Assembly (NCBI RefSeq): GCF_000016185.1
Contig: NC_011420.2
Location: 888,501-952,500 of the forward strand
Source of the DNA: Rhodospirillum centenum SW
GTDB lineage: Bacteria > Pseudomonadota > Alphaproteobacteria > Azospirillales > Azospirillaceae
Reading direction: 5' to 3'
DNA length: 64,000 nt
Shown in pieces: positions 39,918 through 47,766 of the stretch. The position numbers were made by a program, and so were the translations under genes. Numbering within the stretch: the first letter of the stretch is position 1; the number at the start of each line of letters is the position of its first letter. Under the pieces are notes generated by a model that ran no database searches, was not told the origin of the DNA, and worked only from the letters and a program-made list of their open reading frames with translations.

Positions 39918-42900
39918 TGCGGCGGCCTCCGTTGCAGACCCGGCTGACCACCCTGGCGTCCGTGCTCGCGCTGCTGGCCGGAACGGAGGCGTTCGCCCAG
40001 CCGGCACAGCCGGGTTCCGCGGCGCCGGCCGCCCAGCCTCCGGCACAACAGGCGCCCGCCACGGCTCCGGCCCCCCTGCCGCGCGTGGCTGTCCGGGCCG
40101 GCATCCATCCCGGTTATACCCGGCTGGTGTTCGACTGGCCGTCCGATGTCGGCTACCGTGTGGAACGCGACGGCACGCAGGTGACGCTGCGCTTCGACCG
40201 GGCCGCGCGGGCCGACTTCGCCCAGGCCCGCCGGATCAATCCTCCGCGGGTGCAGGGGCTGGCCCAGGTTTCCGATACGCCCGGCCTTGCCGTCCGTTTC
40301 ACCGTCGCTGCCGACGCCACGCTGAAGGACTTCCGCAGCGGTGCCCGTGTCGTGGTGGACATCGCCGGTCCGTCGCCCGCGGCGGCGGCCCCGGCTGTCG
40401 CGGAAGCGCCGCCCGCGGCTCCGCCGTCCCCCCGGCCGGCCAGGGAGGCCCCGACGCCGGCCCCCGGCGCACAGACCGCCAGTCCGTCCCCTGCACCCGC
40501 CCCGTCTTCTGCACCGGCGCCGGCTGCCGGGCCGGCCGGCCAGCCTGCTCCCCTCCCGCCCTCTGCCCTTCCGCCCTCTGCCCTTTCGCCCTCTGCCCGC
40601 TCCCCCTCCGCCCGTCCGCCGCGGACGGAGGAGGAGCGCCGGCAGGCCGAGGGTGCGCCGCTCTGGCAGCTCAGCCAGCAGCGGGCCGCGGCCCAGGGCG
40701 GCACCCCCGCCGCAACCCCGCCGGCAGGGGGGCCGCCTGCACCCGCCCAGCCTGCGCCGGCCCAACCCGAATCGCCCCAGCCTGCGCCGGCCCCGCTTCC
40801 GGCCGGGGCGCCGCCCGCAGCCCCCCCGGCACCTGCCGAGCCCGTGGCGGCGGTCGAGGCGGCCCCCGTCATCGTCGCCTTCGATCCGCAGGCCCCGACG
40901 GCGGCGGCCGTGTTCGAGCGGGCCGGCTGGCTCTACATCCTGTTCGACCGTCCGGTGCCGCCCGGCACCGCGCCTGCGGCGGTGCAGGGCCTGACCGGCG
41001 CCATCGAGCCCGTCAGCCATGCCGAGGGTGGCGGTTTCCGCCTCACCCATCCCGTCATCCTGACCCCGCGGGTGGAGAAGGAGGGCACGGTCTGGCGCGT
41101 CGTCCTGGCCCGTCCGGAGGCGCAGCCCGCCCCCGGCGACGGGATTCCCGCCGATGCGGAGCCGGATTTCGCGCTGGGACCGCGGCTGGTGCTGAAGGTC
41201 CCGGACGCCGCCCGGGTGATCGACTTCAACGATCCCGTCGTCGGGGACACCCTCAAGGTCGTGCCGCTTCCGGTGGCCGGGCAGAACATGCCGGTGCCGC
41301 TGCGTCTGGCCGACGCGCAGATCCTGCCTTCGGCTCAGGGCATCGTCGTGCGCCCGGTCAACGACCAGCTTCTGGTGCAGCCGGTGCGGGAGGGGGTGGA
41401 GATCACCGTGCCCGGCGGTCTGCGCCTCTCCCCGCCGGAGGATATCGCCGCCGCCCTGCCGCCCCCCCCGGCGGAGCCGGAGCGGCTCTACGACTATGCG
41501 GCCTGGGGGCAGGTGCCGCCGCAGAACTACATCCGGCGCCGTCAGGATCTCTGGCAGGAGCTGGTGGCGGCCCCGCCCGGCAACCGCGGCCGCGAGCGCC
41601 TGAAGCTGGCCCGCTTCTACCTCGCCAACGGCTGGGGGGCGGAGGCGCTCGGCCTGCTGGACCTGATCCTGGAGGAACAGCCCGATCTGGACCGCCGCGC
41701 CGAGTTCCTGGCGGTGCGCGGTGCCGCCCGGGCGCTGGCGGGCGACCCGGACGGGGCCATCGCCGACCTTTCCTCCCGCAGTCTGGTGGGCGAGCCCGAT
41801 GCCGACCTCTGGCAAGCCGCCGCGCATGCGGAGAAGGGGGAGTGGGACCGGGCGGCGACGCTCTTCGCCCGGCAGGCGCGCCTGCTGCGCGACTATCCGG
41901 AGCCCTTCTTCTCCCGGCTTGCCCTGCTGGCCGTGGATGCGGCGCTGCGCCAGGGCGATCTCGATACGGCGGGACGGCTGATCGACCGGCTGGACCGCCG
42001 CGGCGCCGACGACGGCCCGCGCGCCGCCGCCTTCCACTATTTCGCGGGCGAGCTGGCGCACAAGCAGGGCGATGACAAGAAGGCAGAGGATGCCTGGGAG
42101 AAGGCGGCCGCCTCCAACGACCGGCTGTACCGGACCCGCGCCACCAAGGACCTGATCGACCTGCGCCTCGCCACCGGCAAGCTGCCTCCGGAGAAGGCGG
42201 CGGAGGAGATGGAGAAGCTGCGCTTCGCCTGGCGCGGCGACGACCTGGAGCTGGAGATCCAGCGCCGGCTGGGCGAGGTTCACGCCCTGGCGAAGCAGTA
42301 CCCGGCCGCCTTCGACACGCTCAAGCGCGCCATCACCCTCTATCCCGACAGCCCGCAGGCGGCGGAGATCGCCAAGCGGATGTCGGACATCTTCGCCAAC
42401 CTGTTCGTCCAGGACGGGGCGGCGTCGATGCCGCCGCTGGAGGCGCTGGCGCTCTACGAACAGTACCGCGAGCTGACCCCGCCCGGCCCCGACGGCGACC
42501 TCGTCATCCGCCGGCTGGCGGAACGTCTGGTCGAGATCGACCTGCTGGACCGCGCGGCGGAGCTGCTGGAACATCAGGTGCAGTACCGGCTGGCCGGAAC
42601 GGAGAAGGCGCAGGTCGGCACCCGCGCGGCCGGCATCCGGCTGCTGGACGGCAAGCCGGACAAGGCGCTGGCGACTCTGGACGCCAGTGAGATGCCGGAC
42701 CTGCCCGCCGCACTGGCGGAGGAGCGCCGGCTGCTGCGCGCCCGTGCCCTGGCCGACCTGGGCCGTGGGTCCGAGGCGGTGGGCCTGCTCGCCGCCGACG
42801 GCTCGCGCCCGGCCAAGCTGCTGCGCATCGACGTCGCCTGGCGCGACAAGCAGTGGCCGGCCGCCGCCGCGGCCCTGGCCGATCTGATCGGCCCGCCCCC

Positions 42901-43225
42901 CGCGGCGGGCGCGGAACTGCCGGCCGAGCAGTCGCGGCTGGTCATCAACCGGGCCGTGGCCCTGGCGCTGGCACAGGACGATGCCGGCCTGCGCCAGATC
43001 CGCGACCAGTTCGGCCCGGCGATGGAAAAGACGGCCGACGCCACGGCCTTCCGCGTGCTGACCCGTCCGGACGAGGCGGCGGGGCTGGTCGATGCAGCGA
43101 CGATCCGGTCCCGCATCGCGGAGATCGACATGTTCCGCAGCTTCCTGGACGTCTACCGCACCCGCCAGCAGGCCGCGACCCCGCCCGCCGCCGATACGCC
43201 CCCGGCTCCCGCCGGGCTGAACTGA
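39917..43225 (+). CDS. Large exported AMIN-like/TPR protein of the flagellar operon
   Basis: This is a 1,102-residue protein. It has a signal peptide (~1-28, ending AFAQ), then an AMIN-like beta domain (~52-150; GYTRLVFDWPSDVGYRVERDG) that may bind peptidoglycan. A long Pro/Ala/Ser low-complexity stretch (~155-310) follows, then a second similar beta domain (~330-470), and finally ~600 residues of TPR-like helical repeats with many L..A....A.. units. It begins at the stop codon of the MotB-like gene (TGATG). A periplasmic scaffold for the stator is a reasonable guess. The convergent stop lies in a perfect inverted repeat. Confidence 0.78.
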   Translation: MRRPPLQTRLTTLASVLALLAGTEAFAQPAQPGSAAPAAQPPAQQAPATAPAPLPRVAVRAGIHPGYTRLVFDWPSDVGYRVERDGTQVTLRFDRAARADFAQARRINPPRVQGLAQVSDTPGLAVRFTVAADATLKDFRSGARVVVDIAGPSPAAAAPAVAEAPPAAPPSPRPAREAPTPAPGAQTASPSPAPAPSSAPAPAAGPAGQPAPLPPSALPPSALSPSARSPSARPPRTEEERRQAEGAPLWQLSQQRAAAQGGTPAATPPAGGPPAPAQPAPAQPESPQPAPAPLPAGAPPAAPPAPAEPVAAVEAAPVIVAFDPQAPTAAAVFERAGWLYILFDRPVPPGTAPAAVQGLTGAIEPVSHAEGGGFRLTHPVILTPRVEKEGTVWRVVLARPEAQPAPGDGIPADAEPDFALGPRLVLKVPDAARVIDFNDPVVGDTLKVVPLPVAGQNMPVPLRLADAQILPSAQGIVVRPVNDQLLVQPVREGVEITVPGGLRLSPPEDIAAALPPPPAEPERLYDYAAWGQVPPQNYIRRRQDLWQELVAAPPGNRGRERLKLARFYLANGWGAEALGLLDLILEEQPDLDRRAEFLAVRGAARALAGDPDGAIADLSSRSLVGEPDADLWQAAAHAEKGEWDRAATLFARQARLLRDYPEPFFSRLALLAVDAALRQGDLDTAGRLIDRLDRRGADDGPRAAAFHYFAGELAHKQGDDKKAEDAWEKAAASNDRLYRTRATKDLIDLRLATGKLPPEKAAEEMEKLRFAWRGDDLELEIQRRLGEVHALAKQYPAAFDTLKRAITLYPDSPQAAEIAKRMSDIFANLFVQDGAASMPPLEALALYEQYRELTPPGPDGDLVIRRLAERLVEIDLLDRAAELLEHQVQYRLAGTEKAQVGTRAAGIRLLDGKPDKALATLDASEMPDLPAALAEERRLLRARALADLGRGSEAVGLLAADGSRPAKLLRIDVAWRDKQWPAAAAALADLIGPPPAAGAELPAEQSRLVINRAVALALAQDDAGLRQIRDQFGPAMEKTADATAFRVLTRPDEAAGLVDAATIRSRIAEIDMFRSFLDVYRTRQQAATPPAADTPPAPAGLN

Positions 43226-43277
43226 CCCGGCCCGGCTGCCGCGGACCCTGGGGCCGGACGGCGCCAGGGCCGGGTCA
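43223..43277. terminator. Inverted repeat joining two convergent stop codons
   Basis: TGACCCGGCCC (43223-43233) and GGGCCGGGTCA (43267-43277) form a perfect 11-bp stem. The first three bases are the TGA stop of the TPR gene, and the last three are the reverse complement of the fliP TGA. It can terminate transcripts from both sides. Confidence 0.75.
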
Positions 43278-44042
43278 GGTCGTGCCGAAGCTCTGCACCA
43301 GACTGCCGACGATCAGATACCAGCCGTCCACCAGGACGAAGAAGATCACCTTGAACGGCAGGGCGATCAGGGTCGGGGGCAGCATCATCATGCCCATCGA
43401 CATCAGCACCGACGCCACCACCATGTCGATGACCAGGAACGGCACGAAGACCAGGAAGCCGATCTCGAAGGCCCGCTTCAGCTCCGACAGCATGAAGGCC
43501 GGGATCACCACCTGGAGCGGCACGTCCTTGGGGTCGGCCACCGGCCCCGTCTTGGCGATGTCGAGGAAGAGCTGCAGGTCGCGCTCGCGCACATGCTTCA
43601 TCATGAAGCCGTGGAACGGCTCCACCGCGCGGTTGAACGCCGTCAGCTCGTCGATGTCCTCATTGATCAGGGGCCGGATGCCGTTGGCGTAGGACTCCTG
43701 CATCACCGGCGCCATGATGAAGAAGGTCAGGAACAGGGCGAGACTGACCAGCACTTGGTTCGGCGGCACCTGCTGCGTGCCCATGGCCGAGCGCAGGAAC
43801 GACAGCACGATCACGATGCGCACGAAGCAGGTCATCATGATCAGGATGCTGGGCGCCAGCGACAGCACCGTCAGCAGCGCGACGAGCTGGATGATCCGGC
43901 CGGTCGCGGTGCCGCTCTGCTCGCCCAGGTCGAGCTGGAAGTTCTGCGCCGCGGCGGGTCCCGTCAGCAGCAGGAGAAGGCCGCCCAGGGCGACCGGCAG
44001 CAGCAGCCAGAGCAGCGTCTTCGGCGGGGGCAGGATGCGCAT
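43275..44042 (-). CDS. fliP: Flagellar export protein FliP
   Basis: This is a 255-residue core component of the type III export gate. It has a cleavable signal peptide (1-~32, ending AAAQ), then membrane helices with APSILIMMTCFVRIVIVLSFLRSAMGTQQVPPNQVLVSLALFLTFFIMAP, the charged loop ANGIRPLINEDID, and the C-terminal LPPTLIALPFKVIFFVLVDGW. It lies two bases after fliO; fliQ and fliR are on the opposite strand 3-4 kb away, so the gate genes are split. Confidence 0.97.
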   Translation of the reverse strand: MRILPPPKTLLWLLLPVALGGLLLLLTGPAAAQNFQLDLGEQSGTATGRIIQLVALLTVLSLAPSILIMMTCFVRIVIVLSFLRSAMGTQQVPPNQVLVSLALFLTFFIMAPVMQESYANGIRPLINEDIDELTAFNRAVEPFHGFMMKHVRERDLQLFLDIAKTGPVADPKDVPLQVVIPAFMLSELKRAFEIGFLVFVPFLVIDMVVASVLMSMGMMMLPPTLIALPFKVIFFVLVDGWYLIVGSLVQSFGTT

Positions 44043-44044
44043 GC

Positions 44045-44446
44045 TCAGGCCCCGTTCCCGTCGGCTGGTCCGCCTGCTGTTCCGCCGGTCCGGGCCGGTT
44101 CGCCCCGGACCCGTGCCAGCGCCTCGCGGAACGCCAGGGACGGCGGTTTCGGCTGCGTCGCCGGTTGCGGCGGCGGCGGGGCGGCGGGCAGTCCGCCCTC
44201 CACCACCAGGTCCGTGGCGGCCCCCAGCAGCAGCAGATGCTCCACCCCGTCGCGGCGCACCAGCACCAGCCGGCGCTTGGCGTCCAGCGGCAGCACCTCG
44301 ACGACGGCCAGCCGCCGGTCGCCCCGGGCCCGCGCCACCAGCCCGGCCCCCGGGCCGAACCGGCGCAGCAGCAGGCCGAAGACGCCGATCAGGGCCAGCA
44401 CGAAGACCAGGGCCACGATGAAGCGCAGATAGCTCGTCGCGTCCAT
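44045..44446 (-). CDS. fliO: Flagellar protein FliO
   Basis: This is a 133-residue protein with one N-terminal membrane helix (~8-28, FIVALVFVLALIGVFGLLLRRFG) and the FliO-type cytoplasmic core LAVVEVLPLDAKRRLVLVRRDGVEHLLLLG (~46-74). A Pro-rich tail follows. FliO helps assemble FliP rings. MDATSYLRF was chosen as start by family form. It directly precedes fliP, as usual. Confidence 0.88.
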   Translation of the reverse strand: MDATSYLRFIVALVFVLALIGVFGLLLRRFGPGAGLVARARGDRRLAVVEVLPLDAKRRLVLVRRDGVEHLLLLGAATDLVVEGGLPAAPPPPQPATQPKPPSLAFREALARVRGEPARTGGTAGGPADGNGA

Positions 44447-44495
44447 GCTCAGGCTCCGGGGACGCCCGCGGGCGGGCGGGAAGGGGGACGCGGCA

Positions 44496-44846
44496 TCAGG
44501 CTTCTTCCGGCTTGCGGTAGGCGGCGACGGCACGCATGCGGCGGCTGGCCGGCTCGGCCCCGCCCAGCGTCTCGCCGTGGGTCTCGGTCAGCGCCGCCTG
44601 CACGCCCTCCAGGGCCGCCAGCACCTCCTCAAGGAAGGGCAGCAGCAGGCGGGCGTGCGCCGGCGGCAGGGCCACGGCGGCATCCAGGAGCTGGCGCGCC
44701 TCCGTCTCCAGCCCGGCCAGATCGACCAGATCGCGCTGGCGCACCAGCCCGGCGCTGCGCTCCAGCACGGTGCGCAGCTCGGAAAGTGCCGCGGCGATCT
44801 CCTCAGGCGAGGCAGGGGGCGGGGCGGGGGGCGGGGTCCCGGTCAT
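44496..44846 (-). CDS. Hypothetical helical protein of flagellar cluster (FlgN-like?)
   Basis: This 116-residue, all-helical, soluble protein has the pattern ...EEIAAALSELRTVLERSAGLVRQRDLVDLAGLETEARQLLDAAVAL, which recalls FlgN/FliT-type export chaperones (a long amphipathic hairpin). A C-terminal SRRMRAVAAYRK segment is basic. Sequence similarity is too weak to assign function. It overlaps fhlB by four bases (ATGA) and precedes fliO, so a role in export is likely. Confidence 0.7.
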   Translation of the reverse strand: MTGTPPPAPPPASPEEIAAALSELRTVLERSAGLVRQRDLVDLAGLETEARQLLDAAVALPPAHARLLLPFLEEVLAALEGVQAALTETHGETLGGAEPASRRMRAVAAYRKPEEA

Positions 44847-45157
44847 GGCGCGGCCTTTCCGGTCGGGGCCGGCGCGCCCGGCGTCGTGCCGTTCGCCCGG
44901 TAGACGTAGGCAAGGATTTCCGCCACGGCGGCAATCGCTTCCAGGGGGATTTCGCTGTCCAGGTCCAGGGCGGACAGGATTTCCGCCAGATCGGCGTCCT
45001 CGCGCACCTTGACCCCGGCGGCGAAGGCCATCTCCAGGATCTGTTCGGCCACGGCCCCGTGTCCGCTGGCGACGATGCGCGGCAGCGACTCGCCGCCCGG
45101 CTGGTGCCTCAGGGCGACGGCGACGGGACGGCGCGGCGGTGTCTCCGGCTGGCTCAA
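44843..45157 (-). CDS. FhlB: FlhB C-terminal domain homologue
   Basis: This is a 104-residue cytoplasmic protein matching the C-terminal domain of FlhB/YscU export-switch proteins: VAVALRHQ, LPRIVASGHGAVAEQILEMAFAAGVKVREDADLAEIL, DSEIPLEAIAAVAEILAYVYRAN. It lacks the membrane half and the self-cleaving NPTH sequence; only the part after the cleavage site is present. In other bacteria FhlB can replace the cleaved FlhB domain. A full flhB lies at 47767. It heads the leftward fliO-fliP cluster. Confidence 0.88.
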   Translation of the reverse strand: MSQPETPPRRPVAVALRHQPGGESLPRIVASGHGAVAEQILEMAFAAGVKVREDADLAEILSALDLDSEIPLEAIAAVAEILAYVYRANGTTPGAPAPTGKAAP

Positions 45158-45498
45158 GGCGACAGGCTCACGGATGCGGGCTCACGGCGACGGTTTCATG
45201 CAGGGCGCGCGCCGTGGCGGGCCGATCCTGCGCGGCGCAGCTTAACAAATCCTTCCCCCCGGTAAACCCTGCGGGTTGCCCCGGCCGGGTCACGGTTTTC
45301 CAACTCTTAACCCTATGGGTGGAGTATGATAGGAAAAGATAGATTCAATTTTATGCATTCCGCGTCATGCCGCCGGCCGGACCGGGCACCGGGATGCATG
45401 AAGGTGACCGGCAGGGTCGGTATCCAGGCACGGTTCTTGCTTGCCAGTGAGGCGGGAACCAAGTCCGGTGCAAGCCAAGTCGGGCAGGGAAGGGTGTC
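45158..45498. other. Divergent flagellar intergenic region
   Basis: 341 bases separate fhlB (leftward) from flgB (rightward). Part of it (45300-45360) is AT-rich (GATAGGAAAAGATAGATTCAATTTTATGC). A sigma-54 promoter faces flgB at 45427-45440. I could not find a matching one for the leftward cluster, and there is no gene in it. Confidence 0.5.
45427..45440 (+). promoter_or_regulatory. Sigma-54 promoter for the flgB operon
   Basis: AGGCACG-N4-TTGCTT contains the invariant GG (45427-45428) and GC (45439-45440) exactly 10 bases apart, as RpoN promoters require. It lies 58 bases before the flgB start. Middle-class flagellar genes in alphaproteobacteria are commonly RpoN-dependent. Confidence 0.75.
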
Positions 45499-45906
45499 AT
45501 GGACCTGAACAAGATCGGCCTGTTCAAGCTCATTTCGGAGAAGATGGCCTGGCACAGCCAGCGCCAGGGCGTTCTGGCGCAGAACGTCGCCAACTCCGAC
45601 ACGCCCGACTACAAACCCCAGGACCTTGTGGCCTTCGATTTCCGCAAGGAGCTGCGCGAGAGCGGCCGGATGGAGATCGCGCAGACGAACCCGATGCACA
45701 TGGCCGGCACCCTGCCCCGGGACCGGCCCTTCAAGGACGGCCGCCAGCGCGCCACCTACGAGACGGCGCCCGACGGCAACGCCGTGGTGCTGGAGGAGCA
45801 GATGACGAAGCTGGGCCAGAACGCGATCGAGTTCCAGGGCGTCACGAACATCTACCGCAAGCAGATCGCCATGCTGAAGACGGCGCTCGGCCGTGGCGGG
45901 CAGTAA
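45499..45906 (+). CDS. flgB: Flagellar basal-body rod protein FlgB
   Basis: This 135-residue protein of the proximal rod starts with the helical MDLNKIGLFKLISEKMAWHSQRQGVLAQNVANSDTPDYKPQDL. The NVANSDTP motif is shared by all rod/hook proteins. It ends with a helix (VTNIYRKQIAMLKTAL). GGGAAGGG precedes the ATG. It heads the operon flgB-flgC-fliE-fliQ-fliR-flhB and is driven by a sigma-54 promoter. It travels through the export gate encoded next door. Confidence 0.97.
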   Translation: MDLNKIGLFKLISEKMAWHSQRQGVLAQNVANSDTPDYKPQDLVAFDFRKELRESGRMEIAQTNPMHMAGTLPRDRPFKDGRQRATYETAPDGNAVVLEEQMTKLGQNAIEFQGVTNIYRKQIAMLKTALGRGGQ

Positions 45907-45929
45907 CGGGCACGACGGGAGACTGACCC

Positions 45930-46340
45930 ATGGACCTGATGAACACCCTGTCGCTCTCCGCCGCCGGCCTGAAGGTGCAGGGCACCCGCCTGCGCGTGAT
46001 CGCGGAGAACCTCGCCAACGCCAACTCCACGGCGCCGACGCCGGGCGATCTGCCCTACCGGCGCAAGGTGGTGCTGTTCCAGAACGTGCTGAACCGCGAG
46101 CTGGGCATGCCCACCGTGAAGGTGAAGAAGATCGACGTGGACCGCAGCGACTTCCAGCGCCGCTACGATCCCGGCCACCCCAGCGCCGACGCCGAGGGCT
46201 ACGTGCTCACGCCCAACGTCAATTCGCTGGTCGAATCCATGGACATGCGCGAAGCACAGCGGTCCTATGAGGCCAACCTCAACGTGATCGACACGACGCG
46301 CCAGATGCTGACCCGTACCATCGAGCTTCTGCGCAGCTAG
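45930..46340 (+). CDS. flgC: Flagellar basal-body rod protein FlgC
   Basis: This 136-residue rod protein has the N-terminal motif TLSLSAAGLKVQGTRLRVIAENLANANST and C-terminal helix VESMDMREAQRSYEANLNVIDTTRQMLTRTIELLR. It is adjacent to flgB (23 bases) with its own ribosome site. It is the usual length. Confidence 0.97.
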   Translation: MDLMNTLSLSAAGLKVQGTRLRVIAENLANANSTAPTPGDLPYRRKVVLFQNVLNRELGMPTVKVKKIDVDRSDFQRRYDPGHPSADAEGYVLTPNVNSLVESMDMREAQRSYEANLNVIDTTRQMLTRTIELLRS

Positions 46341-46372
46341 GCGCGCAGGCTTTCCCGCAGGAGTGACCGAGC

Positions 46373-46681
46373 ATGGCCGTTCCCTTCACCAGCGCCGCCG
46401 CCGCCTACGCGAACGCCGCCGTCCAGGGCCTCAAGCCCGGCATGAAGACCCCCGCCGAGGAGGGCGAGTCCTTCGGCGACCTGCTGCGCCACGCGGCGGA
46501 GGAGTCGATCGACACGATGAAACTCGGCGAGCAGAAGAGCATCGAGGGCATCGTCGGCAAGGCGGATCTGGCCGATGTCGTGACCGCGGTGAGCAATGCC
46601 GAGGTCACGCTCCAGGCGGTGGTGAACGTCCGCGACCGGGTCATCACCGCGTACCAGGAAATCCTCCGGATGCCGATCTGA
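46373..46681 (+). CDS. fliE: Flagellar hook-basal body protein FliE
   Basis: This is a 102-residue protein linking the MS ring to the rod. It has the family pattern ESFGDLLRHAAEESIDTMKLGEQKS, then VVTAVSNAEVTLQAVVNVRDRVITAYQEILRMPI at the C-terminus, a typical FliE ending. It is the usual length and lies in the expected flgB-flgC-fliE order. Confidence 0.96.
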   Translation: MAVPFTSAAAAYANAAVQGLKPGMKTPAEEGESFGDLLRHAAEESIDTMKLGEQKSIEGIVGKADLADVVTAVSNAEVTLQAVVNVRDRVITAYQEILRMPI

Positions 46682-46697
46682 CGGACGGGGCAGGGCC

Positions 46698-46973
46698 GTG
46701 ACGGATGCGGATGTCATCGCCATCGGGCGCGAGGCGCTTCTCGTCGTCGTCATCGTCGGCGGCCCGCTGATGCTGATCGGCCTCGTCGTCGGTCTCGTGA
46801 TCTCGCTGTTCCAGGCGCTGACCCAGATCCAGGAGCAGACCATCACCTTCGTGCCGAAGATCGTCATCATGTTCGCGGCGATGGTGTTCCTGATGCCGTT
46901 CATGCTGGGGCACCTGCGCTCCTTCATGGAAGGGATCGCGGACAAGATCGTCGCCATCGGCTCCGGCGGCTGA
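46698..46973 (+). CDS. fliQ: Flagellar export protein FliQ
   Basis: This is a 91-residue, two-helix membrane protein of the export gate, starting at GTG. It has EALLVVVIVGGPLMLIGLVVGLVISLFQALTQIQEQTITFVPKI, the conserved Q-T-Q/EQT loop typical of FliQ, and a second helix. Preceded by fliE (16 bases), followed by fliR. Confidence 0.96.
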   Translation: MTDADVIAIGREALLVVVIVGGPLMLIGLVVGLVISLFQALTQIQEQTITFVPKIVIMFAAMVFLMPFMLGHLRSFMEGIADKIVAIGSGG

Positions 46974-46986
46974 GGCGGGGTGGGGG

Positions 46987-47751
46987 ATGGACCTCGCGGC
47001 GTTCGTCGGCGGTTCGGTCTTCGCCTTCCTGCTGGTGTTCGTGCGGCTGGCCGCCGCCTTCATGATCATCCCCGCGATCGGGGAGCAGGCCATCTCCGCC
47101 CGCATCCGGCTGCTGTTCGCGCTCGTCGTGGCGGCGGTGGTGACGCCGGTGGTGCGCCAGTACCTGCCGCCCGAGCCGTCGGCCCCGGCCGAGCTGGCGG
47201 CGCTCGTGGTGAGCGAGATCCTGGTCGGCCTCTTCATCGGCACCCTCGCGCGGGTGCTGCTGACCGCACTGGAGACGGGCGGCTTCCTCATCGCCAACCA
47301 GCTCGGCCTCGCCGCGGCGCAGGCGTTCAACCCGGCGCTGGCGGCGCCGGGCAATCCGATCGGTGCGCTGCTGGGCATCGGTGCGGTGGTCGTCATCTTC
47401 GCCACGGATCTGCATCACATGCTGATCCTGGCGGTGGTGGACAGCTACACCCTGTTCAGCCCGGCGGACGGGCTGCCGCTGGGGGACGCGACGGAGCATC
47501 TGGCCCAGACGGTGAACACCAGCTTCGCCATCGGGGTGCAGCTCGCCGTGCCCTTCTTCGTCATCGGCTTCCTCTTCTATCTCGGGCTCGGTCTGGTGGC
47601 GCGGCTGGTGCCGCAGGTGCAGGTCTTCTTCGTCGGCCTGCCGATCCAGATCGCCATCGGTTCGCTGATGCTGAGCCTCAGCCTCTCCGCCCTCATGCTG
47701 TTCTGGCTGACCCATTTCGAGGATCAGCTCGTCGGCCTGTTGCGGCCCTGA
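46987..47751 (+). CDS. fliR: Flagellar export protein FliR
   Basis: This is a 254-residue polytopic export-gate protein. Typical FliR sequence includes FVRLAAAFMIIPAIGEQAISARIRLLFALVVAAVVTP, VLLTALETGGFLIANQLGLAAAQAFNPA and PFFVIGFLFYLGLGLVARLVPQVQVFFVGLPIQIAIG. It is closely linked to fliQ and flhB (13- and 15-base gaps). Confidence 0.97.
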   Translation: MDLAAFVGGSVFAFLLVFVRLAAAFMIIPAIGEQAISARIRLLFALVVAAVVTPVVRQYLPPEPSAPAELAALVVSEILVGLFIGTLARVLLTALETGGFLIANQLGLAAAQAFNPALAAPGNPIGALLGIGAVVVIFATDLHHMLILAVVDSYTLFSPADGLPLGDATEHLAQTVNTSFAIGVQLAVPFFVIGFLFYLGLGLVARLVPQVQVFFVGLPIQIAIGSLMLSLSLSALMLFWLTHFEDQLVGLLRP

Positions 47752-47766
47752 CCGGGGGGAGCGGCG

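Noticed and set aside
40153-40872. Long open frame opposite the Pro/Ala linker of the TPR protein
   Set aside because: It is a composition artefact of GC-rich low-complexity coding sequence; the sense strand has the signal peptide and domains.
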